NCBI GenBank assembly: GCA_003439945.1
Contig: QVRM01001444.1
Span: 217,501-281,500 of the forward strand
Reading direction: 5' to 3'
Source: Dermanyssus gallinae
Taxonomy: Eukaryota; Arthropoda; Arachnida; Mesostigmata; Dermanyssidae
Length of the DNA: 64,000 bases
Shown here: positions 17,103-30,395 of the stretch, one piece after another
How the letters are laid out: each line of letters begins with the position of its first letter
Numbering within the stretch: position 1 is the first letter of the stretch
Made by a program: the position numbers and the translations under genes
Notes under the pieces: model-generated
Told to the model about the DNA's origin: nothing
Database searches by the model: none
Seen by the model: only the letters and a program-made list of their open reading frames with translations

Positions 17103-17381
17103 ATGTTTATGGCGCACAGTTGGTGGCAGTGGCTGGTGGATGTGTTGCTTCGGCTAATCGACATTCTGACATTTGGCAAAATGCTTGCCGCCGGCCCGGT
17201 TGAGCAGGAGCTGACGATCAACATCAAGTTCAGCAAAGATCTCACGATACCCGTGAAGATCACGCCCGACATGACAGTGCGCGAGATCAAGCAGCGACTC
17301 GGCAAAGAGCTGAACATTCCGCTCGAAGAACTTCGAATCATCTTCGCCGGCAAAGAGCTTCAGGACCAGACTGTTCTACAG
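17103..17381 (+). CDS. park: Parkin exon 1 (N-terminal helix and most of the Ubl domain)
   Basis: Starts at ATG 17103 and encodes an amphipathic stretch ([20 protein letters not shown]), then the Ubl up to [17 protein letters not shown]. The donor is CAG followed by GTCAGT at 17382, phase 0. An upstream in-frame TTG at 17025 is less likely as start. Confidence 0.9.
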
Positions 17382-20300
17382 GTCAGTGGGAATAGCAGCA
17401 GTAGTAGTACAAATTGTACGAATGACAATAGTCATAATAATAATAATAATAATAGTAATACGAATGGTTACAAAACAAGAATTGTCGATTATAGCCAGTG
17501 TTCGAAAACACGAACGCTTGCCTACGTACTATATGAAATACTAAATACCCGTAGGAAATATTTCATACATTGATTTGAGTTGAGGTTGGTTTCATACATT
17601 GAGTTGAGGTCTGCGGTCAATGTTTGTGCTCACATGTGTGCGACATTCGACATTCGAATTCGATTACGTGCGAACAAACGAAGTGCTAAAGCCTATTTTA
17701 AATGTACGAATACATCTCAGACGCGACACTTTCGGCTCTGCAATAAAAAAAACGACGACTGTTTTTGAACACAAAATGCGCTGTTATCATTGTGTGTGAG
17801 CGCGTTTACCGGCGGGTCACGACCATCATAATCACAATGTTAATCAGCATAATTGTTACACTCGAATGTATGGTCAACGTTTTTGTTGCTGTTGTTGTTG
17901 TCGTCGTCGTTGTTGCTAATGTCGAATGAATTGCTACAAATGAAGATGAATGAACGACTATTGCAAACGTGTGCTGCTCCTGCTGCTGCTGTTGTTGTGT
18001 CAGAGCACGTCGCAGCTCTAAGCAAATGTGACGACAGACTGCTTACATTTGCATTGTGCTATTCCATATCACTCCACTGTAGCGACTACCGCACTTCTTT
18101 TTCTGTTCAAATTTTGCGCGGGACACCGACAATAATCTCCGCGCGCGGAGTTTACGCGAGGGAGGGAAGGATGTCGCCGGTGCAGTTCTGTCTGCTACAG
18201 TTTGAATTTTCCCGCCACAACACTGTCGGGCGGATCTTTCTGCCGTCATTTAGTTGCTGCCGCCAAATGTGTTAGCCAAATATTGCACTACTCCGAGCCG
18301 CGCACCCGTTCATGGGCTCATGCGTAGCGAGAGAGAGAGAGAATAGAGCTTGTCGACTGACAGCATTGGAAACACGTTCGCCGGGGTCAATTGTATTCCC
18401 CACACAAGATGGCTAAATAAATGAGACGATTCCTACGTCGGGTACTGCCGCGAATCGTGGCCGTGCACGGTTTAGTCACATATATATATATGAGAGAGAG
18501 AGAGAGCGAGAGTGAGAAATATGAAAGGTAATAAATATATATATATAAATATATATAGATGTTGAACGTTTGTATGTCTTGGATGTTCGAAAATATTGTA
18601 TTTCCACTATGTTCATATGTTACCGAAAACAAACAAAGCGCAATAGATGTTCATATAGCCTAAGAGGCGAGCTTGGCGACGTGAGAATGAATAAAGAGAT
18701 TAAGATGTTTATCATGCTGATGGCGGTGTCAGTGCAGAGTGTCTGTCGGAAAAAAAAAGATCATCACCAGGTCGATTCAGGCAGAAGAAACAGAAAGCGA
18801 AAGAAAGTAAGAAAGAGAGGCTGGATTGGATGGAGGCTGTTGGTGTTTTTTTGTGGTTGCATCTATGTTGCTATGTTGTTTGCTCTGTTTACTGTGTTGT
18901 GTTCGACTGCTACGAAGCTTCTATGTTGGTTGATGGTGCTTTTTTTTTTATGGTACACTTTGTTTTTCGATGGAAGATGGCGCCGGGCGGCCGAACAGGC
19001 GTTCGTGGCTGGCTGGCTGGCGTTGTCGTCGGCTACAAGAAGCAGCATGCACCACATTGCTGTTTTGCGTTCTTGATGGAAGAAGAGAGACACATCTGTG
19101 TTGATGAAGAGGACGGAGGAGTTTGATGGTCGATGGTCGATGGCGGCACCAGCAATACCATCACCATCCATAAGCTTGTCGAAGTACCTTCGAGAGTAGC
19201 TGTGCGACGCCGCACGTAGCCTGCGGTTGTTGTTGTCATCATCATTATCGTCGTCGTTGCCGCCGCTAGCACCGCTGTACTGCGAGTTAGTAAATAGTGC
19301 CGCCGCGTCTGTTTGTTAGTATGCGCTCTGCAGCTAAGTAACATCAGTGGCCGCGTCGTAAGCCGTAAGCAGTAGCATCAGGAGCAGAAGAAGAAATAGA
19401 AACCACCAGCAACAACAACAACAACAACAACAACAGTTAATTTAGCCGTCCTCTAGTGCGTTGGTCGATCTGCTTACGGATCGGGCGGTCGATCGGTAGC
19501 CGTCTCTATCTTGCTCTTTCTGTGGCTCTGTGGCCGGCCGGTTGGATGGCTTATGAACTTGATTGCCGCTGCTGCTGCTGCTTTGCTTACTACTTGATTG
19601 TCCGACTTCCGAAAGAAGACCGGCGGACTCAAAGGCGAAGAGCAAGCGCTGGAGGAACAGAGGCCCTTCCTTCTGTCGGCCTCCAGGCTGACACTGACTG
19701 TTGGCCTGAGGCAGATTATCTCAATCAGTCGTCAGTTCGTCAGTGAGACGTCAATCCGAGATCAGAACATCGAGATCATAGAAGGGCATCGTCTCTCATC
19801 TCCTTGACGATCGATCTTGAGGCGACGAAGGCGGGCGCATCTGTCTGTGTTGCTTGATGGTTGCTTGCTCGGTCGGTCGGGCGTGAGTGAATGAATGGTG
19901 GTCGTGGTGATGGTGAGAGCGGCAACATCAGCATCAGCAACATCAGCAGAAGCTTCGGCCGCCCAGTTCATCGAACCGTGCTGGTCGCTGCCGGCAGCTC
20001 CAGGACAGCAGCCTAAGAACAGGACGGACAGGACTGTATCCTGTGGTGGTAGTGGTGGTGGTGGTGTATCGTGTTGTTGATGACGCTGTTGTTGTTGTGA
20101 TAATCGTCGTCGGCGTCGCCGTTGTTGTTATGATGTCGCTGCCGTCATCGTGCGTGTAGATGTAGGTATCGGTGCGCTACTGCTCGTCACAACAATCGAC
20201 GTTGTCCTTGTCGGCGTTATCACGTCACGCCAGCACGGTTATCGTCAGTCAGTCGTCCGTCATCATCGTCGTTGTTCTGGTAGTTGCTGTACCGGCGCCG

Positions 20301-22982
20301 TAAACACGGTCGTGACAAGGGTTGGCGACTCCCCCCCCCCCCGGCGTTGTCGTGCATGCGACGACCAGCGCGATTGGCGAGTGGGGCAACAACGCGACAA
20401 TAGTTGTGCCAGAAGAGGGGTTTGTGGGCTGTTGTTGTTGTTGCTGTTGTTCTGCTGCTGCTGCTGCTGCTTGCGGCAGCCACCACTCTTCTGAGTAGCA
20501 GGATAGCTGAAAAACACCGCTCTGAGCTCTGAGCCGAACTCTCGGGGCGGCTGAGCAAAGCAGTGCGGCGCAAAGCAAAGGGCTCTACTAGGTGAATGCT
20601 GATATAAGATGGCGGACGCCGACATCGACCTGTATGCCGACGCCGACCTCGACAACGAGTTTGGCGGCGGTGGTGGATACGATGAAGGGCTGGACAATGT
20701 CGACCTATACGACGATGTCATCGCGCCTAGTGGCGGGGGGTGGGGGTGGTGGTGGCGGGGGCAACATGCTCTCGTCGTCGTCGTCGTCGGCAACCAAAAT
20801 AGGCAGCGGTGGCGGCGGTGGCGGGGGTAGTGGGGCTAGCGGCGGGGCCGATAAGGATTCGCTGTCGGGGCCCGGCGTCGTCATTAAGGACAAGAAGAAT
20901 GGCCTGCTTGACACCCCGCCTGGTGGGCCGCTCCTCGGCACCCCTGATGGCGGCGTCGGCGTTGGCGGCAGCGGCGGCAGCGGGAGCGGCGTCGCCGGGG
21001 GTCCCGGTATCGGCACCGGTGGGCCCGGCGGCGCGTCGGGCGTCCGGACCGGCAAAAGGGTCCCGATGTACATCGGTGAGTACTCAGCGTCGTTGTAGTC
21101 GCAGTAGTAATAGTAGCTAATGCTTGAAGTAATAGTAGTTAATGGTAGTAGTAGTAGTTAATAGTAAAAGTAATAGTAGTTAATGGTAGTAGTAGTAGTT
21201 AATAGTAAAAGTAATAGTAGTTAATGGTAGTAGTAGTAGTAGTAATAATAGTAATAGTAATTCGAGTCCGGTGGCGTGGTGAATTAAGTCAGCGCTTTGC
21301 AACCGGAGGAGACACATAGCAGGTGCGCGGGTTCGAGCCCCACCGTTGCACATTTGTATTTATGGGGGTAGTCCGTCTATGAAGCAATGTGAAAAACAGT
21401 TCAGTTGACGTTAAATCTTGACTGAGGGTCAGCCCGAAAACTTTACTTTTAGTAGTAATAGTAATCGTATTAGTAATAAATTGTCGAGCCCGGTGGCGTG
21501 GTGGGTGCATTCGCGTGCGCCTTGCGACCGTATGAAACACATGGTGGGTGCAGAGGTTCGACCCCCCCCCCCCTTTGCATTGGACACTTGTATCGACTGG
21601 GGTCCATCTTATGAAGGAATGCGAGAGCGGTTCCGTAGACGTTCACTGTTGGCGGAGAGTCAGCTCGAAAAAATTACCTTTTAGTAGTAATAGTAGTGGT
21701 AAGAGTCATCATGATCGAGCCAGGAAAACAGCCTGACAAGGTCCATGACCTACGAGACGGGCTACAGTAGATCTAGAGAGTTTAGTATCACAGTTGTGCC
21801 GGTGTTGTTTTCTAGTTTTGTTTCTCTCATTTTTTTAGACCTATGCTGCGTTGTAGTGGTTGAACGCTGCGTGCGTAGTTGTTGACATTCTGTCGTTATG
21901 CAGTGGTCAGGTGCGATAGAGCGTTCCGGATAACCTTTCGGGGGAAAGCTATTAAACGCTATTAACCTATTACACGCTATTAACTATGTCAAGGCAAACA
22001 TGAGGTCCAAGACGAGGTTGTTGGCTGCGTGCAGTTACGAGTGCTTCCTATTCACTGAACATGAAACCTCATGTAACACCATTGAGGCGAGAAACCTCAC
22101 GAGATTCGTGCTGTGCCGTGACAGGCATTTCATTCTCAAACATGTACAGACATTGAGGCGTTGTATTTTGGTTTTAACCTACCTGTTCAGTCTATTTCCA
22201 TGTCTCTCCCCGAGCTTGTACGTGCATAGGGTTTCGCTAGCTTTTTTTGCCACGACTTGTGCAACTCTTTTGATACGAGATTTTAACGCTCCTGCGCGAA
22301 CACCGTTCGATTTTAAAGCCCCCCCCCCCCGTGTTTGTGCGTCTCGGCATCGACACGAAGGCACTTCGTGGAGGCTCTTTTCAACCACTTTGTACGCGAC
22401 GCCGTCAATAGGTAGATTTGGTAGTCCACCATTTTTATAGCTGTTGGTAGGTAGCCTGCCGTGTTTCCTTCTGGCGCCAATTCTCTCATCGAACCTGTTA
22501 AGGTTTCCCCAGAGATTCCCGTTGACGTTCGTAAGGAGCTCCCAAAGGCACCTGTGTTTATTTTTAGACTCTTATCTATATTGAGCAATGCTCTACTTCT
22601 GTCGTACTGCACCTGCAGGTCCAAACGAGGTAACAAGATCCTAAAAACAGTCCTTCCAACTATTTCAGAGACGGCTTAGCTTGTTTAGTTAGCCTTGTCA
22701 CGTCCATCCAATTTTGTAAATAGCTATCCTGGGGATATCGCGCCATTACGTGATAGTGCTGACGTCTTAATCATCGATGCCCGGCATCATATTGCGTTCT
22801 TGTTTACATGGCCAGTAAATGTAGCGCATTCGCTTGGTACGCACACACCTGTGTCGCATGTTTCCATTCCATGATATGTAACAATAATAATAATACTTGC
22901 ACATATAATTAAACAAACGTGTACTGTTTAATGTATGGTCGATGACATTTCTGTCAGGCTGCTTATATCTAAATGTTTAGTA

Positions 22983-23020
<38 letters not shown>

Positions 23021-24118
23021 GAACAGTTAGATACACTAATAAACATTTGGATATAGATTGACACGTTGATTAGGGTTTATGTGATTGATTCCTTTGTCCA
23101 TTGCGTCATATAGTACTCACTAAGATAGTATTCATGTATTTCCTAATCCTTTGTTAAAACTTGAAGTTATCTGTAATAGCCTGTCCACACTCATTGGAAA
23201 CAATTGTACGTATTACGTTGTCTATGGCTAAGCCACTCGAAAAGTACGTGACATTCGAGGCGTTTCGCTGCCCGGGCTTATTTGTCTTCATAGTGAATTC
23301 GGCTTGATGATCTCAGGCGCTTTGCTGTATCTATTCAGGTTCTAGGATTGGCCTAGCAAAAGGAGATGGGTAGGATATGCAGGCGATTGGTTTTTGCTTG
23401 GTTGGTTTTCACATATAGATCAATTCCCACAGATTCTGGTTATAGTTACTACATACTTCTAACATTTGGCCTATTTTGGAATGCGTGTAGAAAAGCAATA
23501 GTAATAAATACTTCCACTGAAGGTGTCACGAGTATGAGTTACACTACAGCGACTATACCGGATCATGTTAAATGAATCATGTTCATCCGTTGATGATGAT
23601 GATGACGACAATACCCGTGTTGGTGCGACGACATTCTAACGTAGCGTTTTTTGGCAGGTAATCTGACATGGTGGACCACGGATCAGGACATTACGGATGC
23701 CATCCAGAAGATTGGTGTTCAGGATATGCTCGATATCAAATTTTTTGAGAATCGCTCGAATGGCCAGAGTAAAGGATTTTGCGTCGTCACACTCGGCTCA
23801 GAGGCCTCGTTTAAGATTCTCATGGAGCAGCTTCCAAAGGAGGAGCTGCACGGTCATCATCCTATTGTCACACCTGGCACCAGGCAAAGTTTGATCCAGT
23901 TTGAGGTGCGTAATTGCTTGCTGTTGTTGCGGCTCGATTTCTTTCCACCTTTTTGTGCCTTCATGCCATTATCCGTGCATGTTCGAGAGAAGGCCAAGAT
24001 TTCCCCTGTGGTCGGTGACGGCAACGATGACGACAGCAACAACTGGTTTGTTGGGCCTCTGTCGTCGCCGAATAGACAGTATGGTTAAGCTTTCTCATGG
24101 ATGAACCACATGAAAACG

Positions 24119-24155
<37 letters not shown>

Positions 24156-27100
24156 TTTTCAATTTTTTTAATGATAATAATAATTGCCAACAGCTAGTGG
24201 CAGCGATACTAAAGGCGCGATGCACTTCTATGCAGGCGGCGAGCCGTAAGCCGGGCGATCCGCCGTCGCGGGACAGCTCGGCGGGCGGAATGGACCACGA
24301 TGGGCCGCGAGGCGTCGGTGACCGAGCCGGCGAACGTCGGGGCAGCTTCCGCGAGGAGAGCGCCCGATTCAGTGACGCCGGCGGCGGGGGCGGTGGCGGA
24401 GGCGGCGACCGCTTCGCCAGTCGCGACAACGGTGGTGGATTTCGGGACGGCGGAGGCGGTGGCGGCTACCGAGATGGGGGCGGAGGTGGAGGCGGTAGTT
24501 TCCGGGACGGAGGGGGCGGCAGTAGTAGTTTCCGTGACGGGGGCGGCAGTAGTTTCCGTGACGGGGGTGGCGGCGGCGGCGGCTATCGGGACGGGGGCGA
24601 CTTCCGCGGCGAGGGACGCGGCGGATTCCGAGGAGGTCGGGGCGGCTTCCGCGATGGCGGCCGCGGTGGAGGCGGCTTTCGCGATGGCGGCAGCTACAGG
24701 GGAGAGGCGGGCGGTGGAGGAGCCGGCGGCTATCGCGACGCGGGTGCTGACAGTGGGTTCCGAGACGAACGCCGCGGTGACGGTGGAGGCGGCAGTTTTC
24801 GGGACGGCGGCGGCGGCTTTCGGGATGGCGGTGGCTATCGCGATAGCGGCGGTGGCTTCCGTGACGGTTTCCGCGGTCGTGGCCGCGGTCGAGGTGACCG
24901 AGGCGGGGGCGGCCGTGGCGGTGGGCGTTTTGGCGACAGCCTCGGGCTAGGCGGCGGTGGGGGTGGCGGTGTTGGTGGCGGCGGCGGCGGCGGCCACTGG
25001 AACGACTCGGGTCCTCCACCGCCGTCGATGGGTTTCCAACACCATCCACACCACCACCAACAGCAGCAGCAACAACTTCAGATGCCGCAGCAGCAACAGC
25101 AGCAGCCGCCACCGAGCAACGGGCCATCGAGCGGGTCGCGCGGTCCTCCGCCGCCCAACTTCCAAGGCCCGCCTCCCGGCGCCCATCCACCCATGATGCC
25201 GCCACCACCCAACAGCCTGCCTCCGCCGCCCGGCGCGCCCCCAGCTAACCCGTACAGCTTGCCGCCGCCCGGCACGCTGCCGCCGACGATGCCGCCACCG
25301 ATCGGCGCGCCGCCCGTGCCCGGAATGCCTCCGGTGCCCGGGCTGGCGCCCCCGGTGCCCGGCCGCCCCCCGCCACCGCCTCTGCCCGGCGTGCCCGGGA
25401 CGCACCTTAATCCGGCCTTCTTCCCCGGCCCTCCGCCTCCGTTTGGCACCGAGTTTCCGCCGGGCGATCTGGCGCCGCCCCCTCCGCCGACCGTCAGCGA
25501 CCAGGAGTTCGAGGACACGATGGCGCGCCACCGCGCCATCAGCTCCTCGGCGATCACGCGCGCCGTCAGCGAGGCGGCCGCCGGCAACATCGCGGCGGCC
25601 GTCGAAAGCCTCGTGACGGCCATCTCGATGATCAAGTCGTCGAAGGTGGCCAACGACGAACGCTGCAAGATCATCATCGCCAGCCTCCAGGACACGCTGC
25701 ACGGTATCGAGTCGAAGAGTTACGGCTCATCGTCGTCGTTATCGTCGCGTGTCGAGAAACGCGGCCGCTCACGGTCGCCGTCGAGGGGCGACTCACGCTC
25801 GGAGCGCGAGCGGCTCGAACGCCGCGAGCGAGAACGGCGCGAGGTGCGCGACTCGAGGGATGTGAGGGACTCGAGGGAAGTGGCGAGACGCCGGGAGCGC
25901 TCGCGGTCTCGCGAGAGGGATTACGATAGGGAGTACCGCGAAAGTGCCAGACAGCCCGAGACCCGAGAGCGTGAACGCGACAGGTCGAGGTGAGTACCAG
26001 CAGATGTATTGCAGCGGCTAGTGATCAGAGGTGGTCAGTCTATGACGCCGCAACACCCACGTGGTGGTGGTGCTGTGGTTGTTATTATTGCTGTTGCTGC
26101 TACTGTTGTTACGCCTTTACCGATTTCCGTATAACGAAATCTCCATTCATGTTTCGGTCGCCTCAGCGCAGGTCGGAGACGTATCATTTGCTAGTAGTAC
26201 ACAAATGCTCAAATGAAAAAATTCCGTTGTCAAGAACTTAGCAACCATGATTGTTAGCAGATCAGCAGTAGTGAAGCGTGTTCTATCCATATTAATAGGG
26301 TCAGCTATTAGTATTTTGGGTTCGGTAACATTATTACTCTGGAAAGTCTAGGAAACACTCGAAAACTGTTATGTGGTTATTTACATTTACGATTAATTGT
26401 CTGAAGGGTACAGGAATAACTATAAATGTTCCGTTTCACTTACATACGTATGAGTTTATCTAAGTGTATTGATTTGGATGTTTGTGTGTGTGTGTGTTGG
26501 TCATTTTTGACCGAAGTTGTCATAACGGGGACTTATGAGCTGGTGTTTTGCATAGCTGGTTAATGCTTACGTCTCACTTGATAACTTGGTTTTATTTAAT
26601 AATAATAATAATAATAATAATAGGCTAACATAATAGCATAATAACATAATAATAGGCCCTAGGCTAACATCGCCGCCATTTTACTCCCATCTGCTTCCCG
26701 CTTTCGCTCTCTCTATACTCGCTCCCTCCACTACCACAGTGCGCAGCCATGTTTAAATGGCTGGGCGTCATGCAGTGATAGCGCGCACGCGCAAGAGAGA
26801 GAGAGAGAGACTTCAGTTAAAATGGCAGTCTATGGTGGAGGAGCGCATTTTACATTATGCACATGTTGCACATTGTACCCGAGCTAGGACGCTCGATGGA
26901 CCCACGCCTTCTGGCGGCGGAATCGTAACCTCATGGGGATTCGCGCGAAACGGGGGGAGCCTCCCCTATTCCTCATCGGAGTTTTGCACGAAAGTGTTTC
27001 ACGCAAATTTACACATTTTAGCCTGTCAACGCACGCACAGCACACACATATGTGTACAGAAGATATCTGCTGAAGATGTCTGATACAATTCCATTCTGCT

Positions 27101-30100
27101 TGATTGGATGTTGTTACGATGTTCTGTTAGCATTGTGTACACAGCTTATGACCACCGCGTATATACTCATTGGATATGCAAAGCAAACTATTGCTTTCAA
27201 GTTGTAGCGTTAGAGGTAACTGTTTCGACTTCCGCTCACTAGTGATGATTGTGTACGGATGCGTGGCGCCTGTGGCCATTGCTGTTGTTGTTGTTGTTGT
27301 TGTCGTCCTGCTGTTGTTGTCTGACCAATAGGGAGCGCGATCGATACCACGACGATCGGTACTCGTCATCAGGATCCCACCGTGAAAGGGACTACCGGGA
27401 GCGAGAACCAGACCGCGAAGAGCAGCGTTATCGGGATGAGCGCGAACGGGAACGGGAAAGAGAACGCGAGCCCCGAGGCGGTGGAGGAGGTCGAGAGGAA
27501 CGTTCCAGGGATGACCGCGAAGACAGATACCGGGAAAAAGAGCGCAGTAGTCGACATGACGATCGGCGATAAATGAAACAACAACAACAACAACCACAAA
27601 ATAATCTCATCGTCAACAACAACAACAACCATACCGAGAGAGAGAGAGAAACAGAAGTAGTATAATCATAATAATATTAATAATAATCATATTGATACTA
27701 ATAATCATCATAAGTGCAGCGAAACAACAACAGCAACAGCAAGATCAGTAACAAGAACAACAAACATCAGCAGCAGCAGCAACAACAACAACAACAACAA
27801 CAGCGATCTCGACAACAGCATCATCAGCGACAACTACGTTAACGACGTCATCGTCTTTGTCGTCAGCGTCGCCGTTCACAAAAAAACGAACTGTTTGAAG
27901 ACAGAAGCCCACAACAACAACAACAACAACAATAACAACAACGTGTCGTCGTCACTACGTCGCAACAACAACAACAACCCTATCTGCCAACAACTACATA
28001 ACAAGAACGCAGCGGAACAGGAGCATCACAGCATTAGCCACAACAATTGCGACAGCACATTCGAAAACGACGGCAACGAAACCAGTAGACACAACACATC
28101 GCTGCGGCCTGTCTGAAGACAACGACGTCATCATTACAATAATGGACCACAGCAACAAAACGTTAGCAGATATACCTAATTACTACTCTAATAATAATAA
28201 TTATAATAATACGAATTTTATTAAAAACAACGTCCCGCTAAGGATATGAACAGCAACATTCAATAAGACAAACATTCGATTATGAATCATCAAGAATCAC
28301 AAGTTGGAAATTGCGAGCCGACTATATTTGTCCAAGTCCAAGCAAGCGAACGAAGCCGACTTTGACCTACCTACCTACCTACCTACCTAGGATAGCAAGA
28401 AAATAACGCCACAATAATGACACCACAAAGATTATCCAAGTGATGGTAAAGCTAACAATCGGCTGATAGTTCTAGCACATGTCTGTAATTGTCTCCAGCT
28501 AGGTCCTACATATGATGTGTTTGTCGTTGCTGCGGCCGCGGCGATTTTAACGACACGATGATTAGAAGCATGATGCAATAGTGATCATGGTTGATGATGG
28601 TGAAGATCATTTGATTGTTTTCGGAGATTAGGGGCCAAATGATCAATTGTCTGCACCCCGCTAAGCCAGCTGGTGCTTGCGTTTCACGACGGCGAACGTT
28701 ATGCGTTGCACATCATCATGTCTGCTGCAGTAGACGGCATCGGTTTCGACTCATCATCTCTCGGTCGCATCCAAGTCAGCGAAAAGCTCTTCGCCGATTG
28801 AAACTTGTCTTCGTCATGCGTCGCCAACATATGGGGGCTGGTGAGTCGAACATTGCATCTGGGCGAATGATCGACCTGAAGCGAAACAAATAGGTGGCAT
28901 TTCGCGAACGCGGTGTCTCGCGAATCAACGCGCCATGCGTCACACACACACACATGAACGTATATAAATATAACTGGATATATATATATATATAAACTTG
29001 CATACGTAACCTGCGACAAAACACGTCACGTCTATGAATGACAAAATGAAATTGATGTGAAACAGTTTAATATTAATTCTTCAGCAGATATGTCATATTA
29101 GTTCGTAATAATGATGACGTAGTTGACCTCAAACTGGAACATCAACTCGCTCGAAGTAGAGCCAAAACATGTGGAAATCATTAGAATATGAGCAGGTAAG
29201 GATCAGATAGAAGGAATAAAGGAAAATCAATATTATTGTCCACTGGTGAAATTGTCTTGTCGTATGTTATTCCTGGTGGCACTGTGTTGTTGTCGTTGAC
29301 GTGTCTGTTTAGCAACCATCGAGCAACCTAAGGCGGGTACCATCGGTGTCGCAACGCGATGGCTTTCCGGCTGCGACCGGAAATCACGCGAATACCTCTG
29401 ACCACCGTCTTGCTGGTTTAAAACAACAGCATCAATAACAACAAGAAAATAATAGCAGCAGCAGCAACAACAACAATACCAAAAACAGAAAGATTCCAGC
29501 ACCATTAGCAATAGTGATTTTGATGTAAGCGTCTTCGATCAACTTTCTTCGAGTGTGAGCGCGAGTGTGATACAGTACTTCCAATGTGAAGACTTTCAAT
29601 GTGATGACGACCCATGTCGGTATAACGGTATAACATAGGTTCTATTTACTGTATAGTAGTATTTCAGTCATTTTAAGTTCTGACTAGGACCTGAGCGCGA
29701 TAACAGACGAAGCTGGCAGCTGGCAGAAGTTAGCGGTTGCCTACATCAATGTGGTCTCTTTGTACTCATTGCCTTTAATTATCATTGGGCACCGCAGCAA
29801 AGTGCTGTTCTGATTGGCTGTCATCGTCATATGCTCAGTGTTTTAGTGATCTCTTACCAGTTGTGTTACGTTTTTCCTGCATGGTGACGTTACGTTTTTT
29901 CGAGGTGGCTCTGTATGTGGAGCAAGTAGTAGTACCTAGTCGAATAAGGTGGGGCGCCGATGGATAAGCACGGGGCATGGTGTGTCCAACGAGAATGTCG
30001 TTGGAGAATTGCGGAGATAATGCTCTGCAGAGCTGCTGTCGAGCACCGCGTTGTGCACACCTTGTTTGTGTCACGTGCATACGTGTTACAAGTCTGGCGA

Positions 30101-30362
30101 AGCCAGCCGAAGCTTCATGAGAATTGCCGAGTAGCATACATATACATATATATGATATATACGCGCATGGATATACAGATATGTATACATTCGTATGCAT
30201 AGAGATGTTCACACGGAGCCAGGCAAATGCTTGATCACGCGGCTATAGTTTTTCCAGCTGTTCTAAACGTGTTGCCTAGCAACTCGTATCGGTGTCATAG
30301 GAGCCACCCAAATGACAGCAGAGGTACGCACAGTACCGTGTACCTGCCAGGAGCAACTCTGT

Positions 30363-30395
<33 letters not shown>

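Noticed and set aside
18570..19076. 168-codon + strand frame with hydrophobic stretches
   Set aside because: It begins at a TTG, lies in T/G-rich intron sequence and shows no domain or splice context. Hydrophobicity follows from base composition.
24369..25702. Long minus-strand frames (up to 279 codons)
   Set aside because: They are antisense shadows of the GC-rich CPSF6 exon 3. Their Arg/His-rich translation is low-complexity.
27895..28116. Asn-rich 73-codon frame after CPSF6
   Set aside because: It lies in the CAA-rich 3' UTR. The CPSF6 stop at 27570 is clear, and Asn runs follow from (AAC)n.
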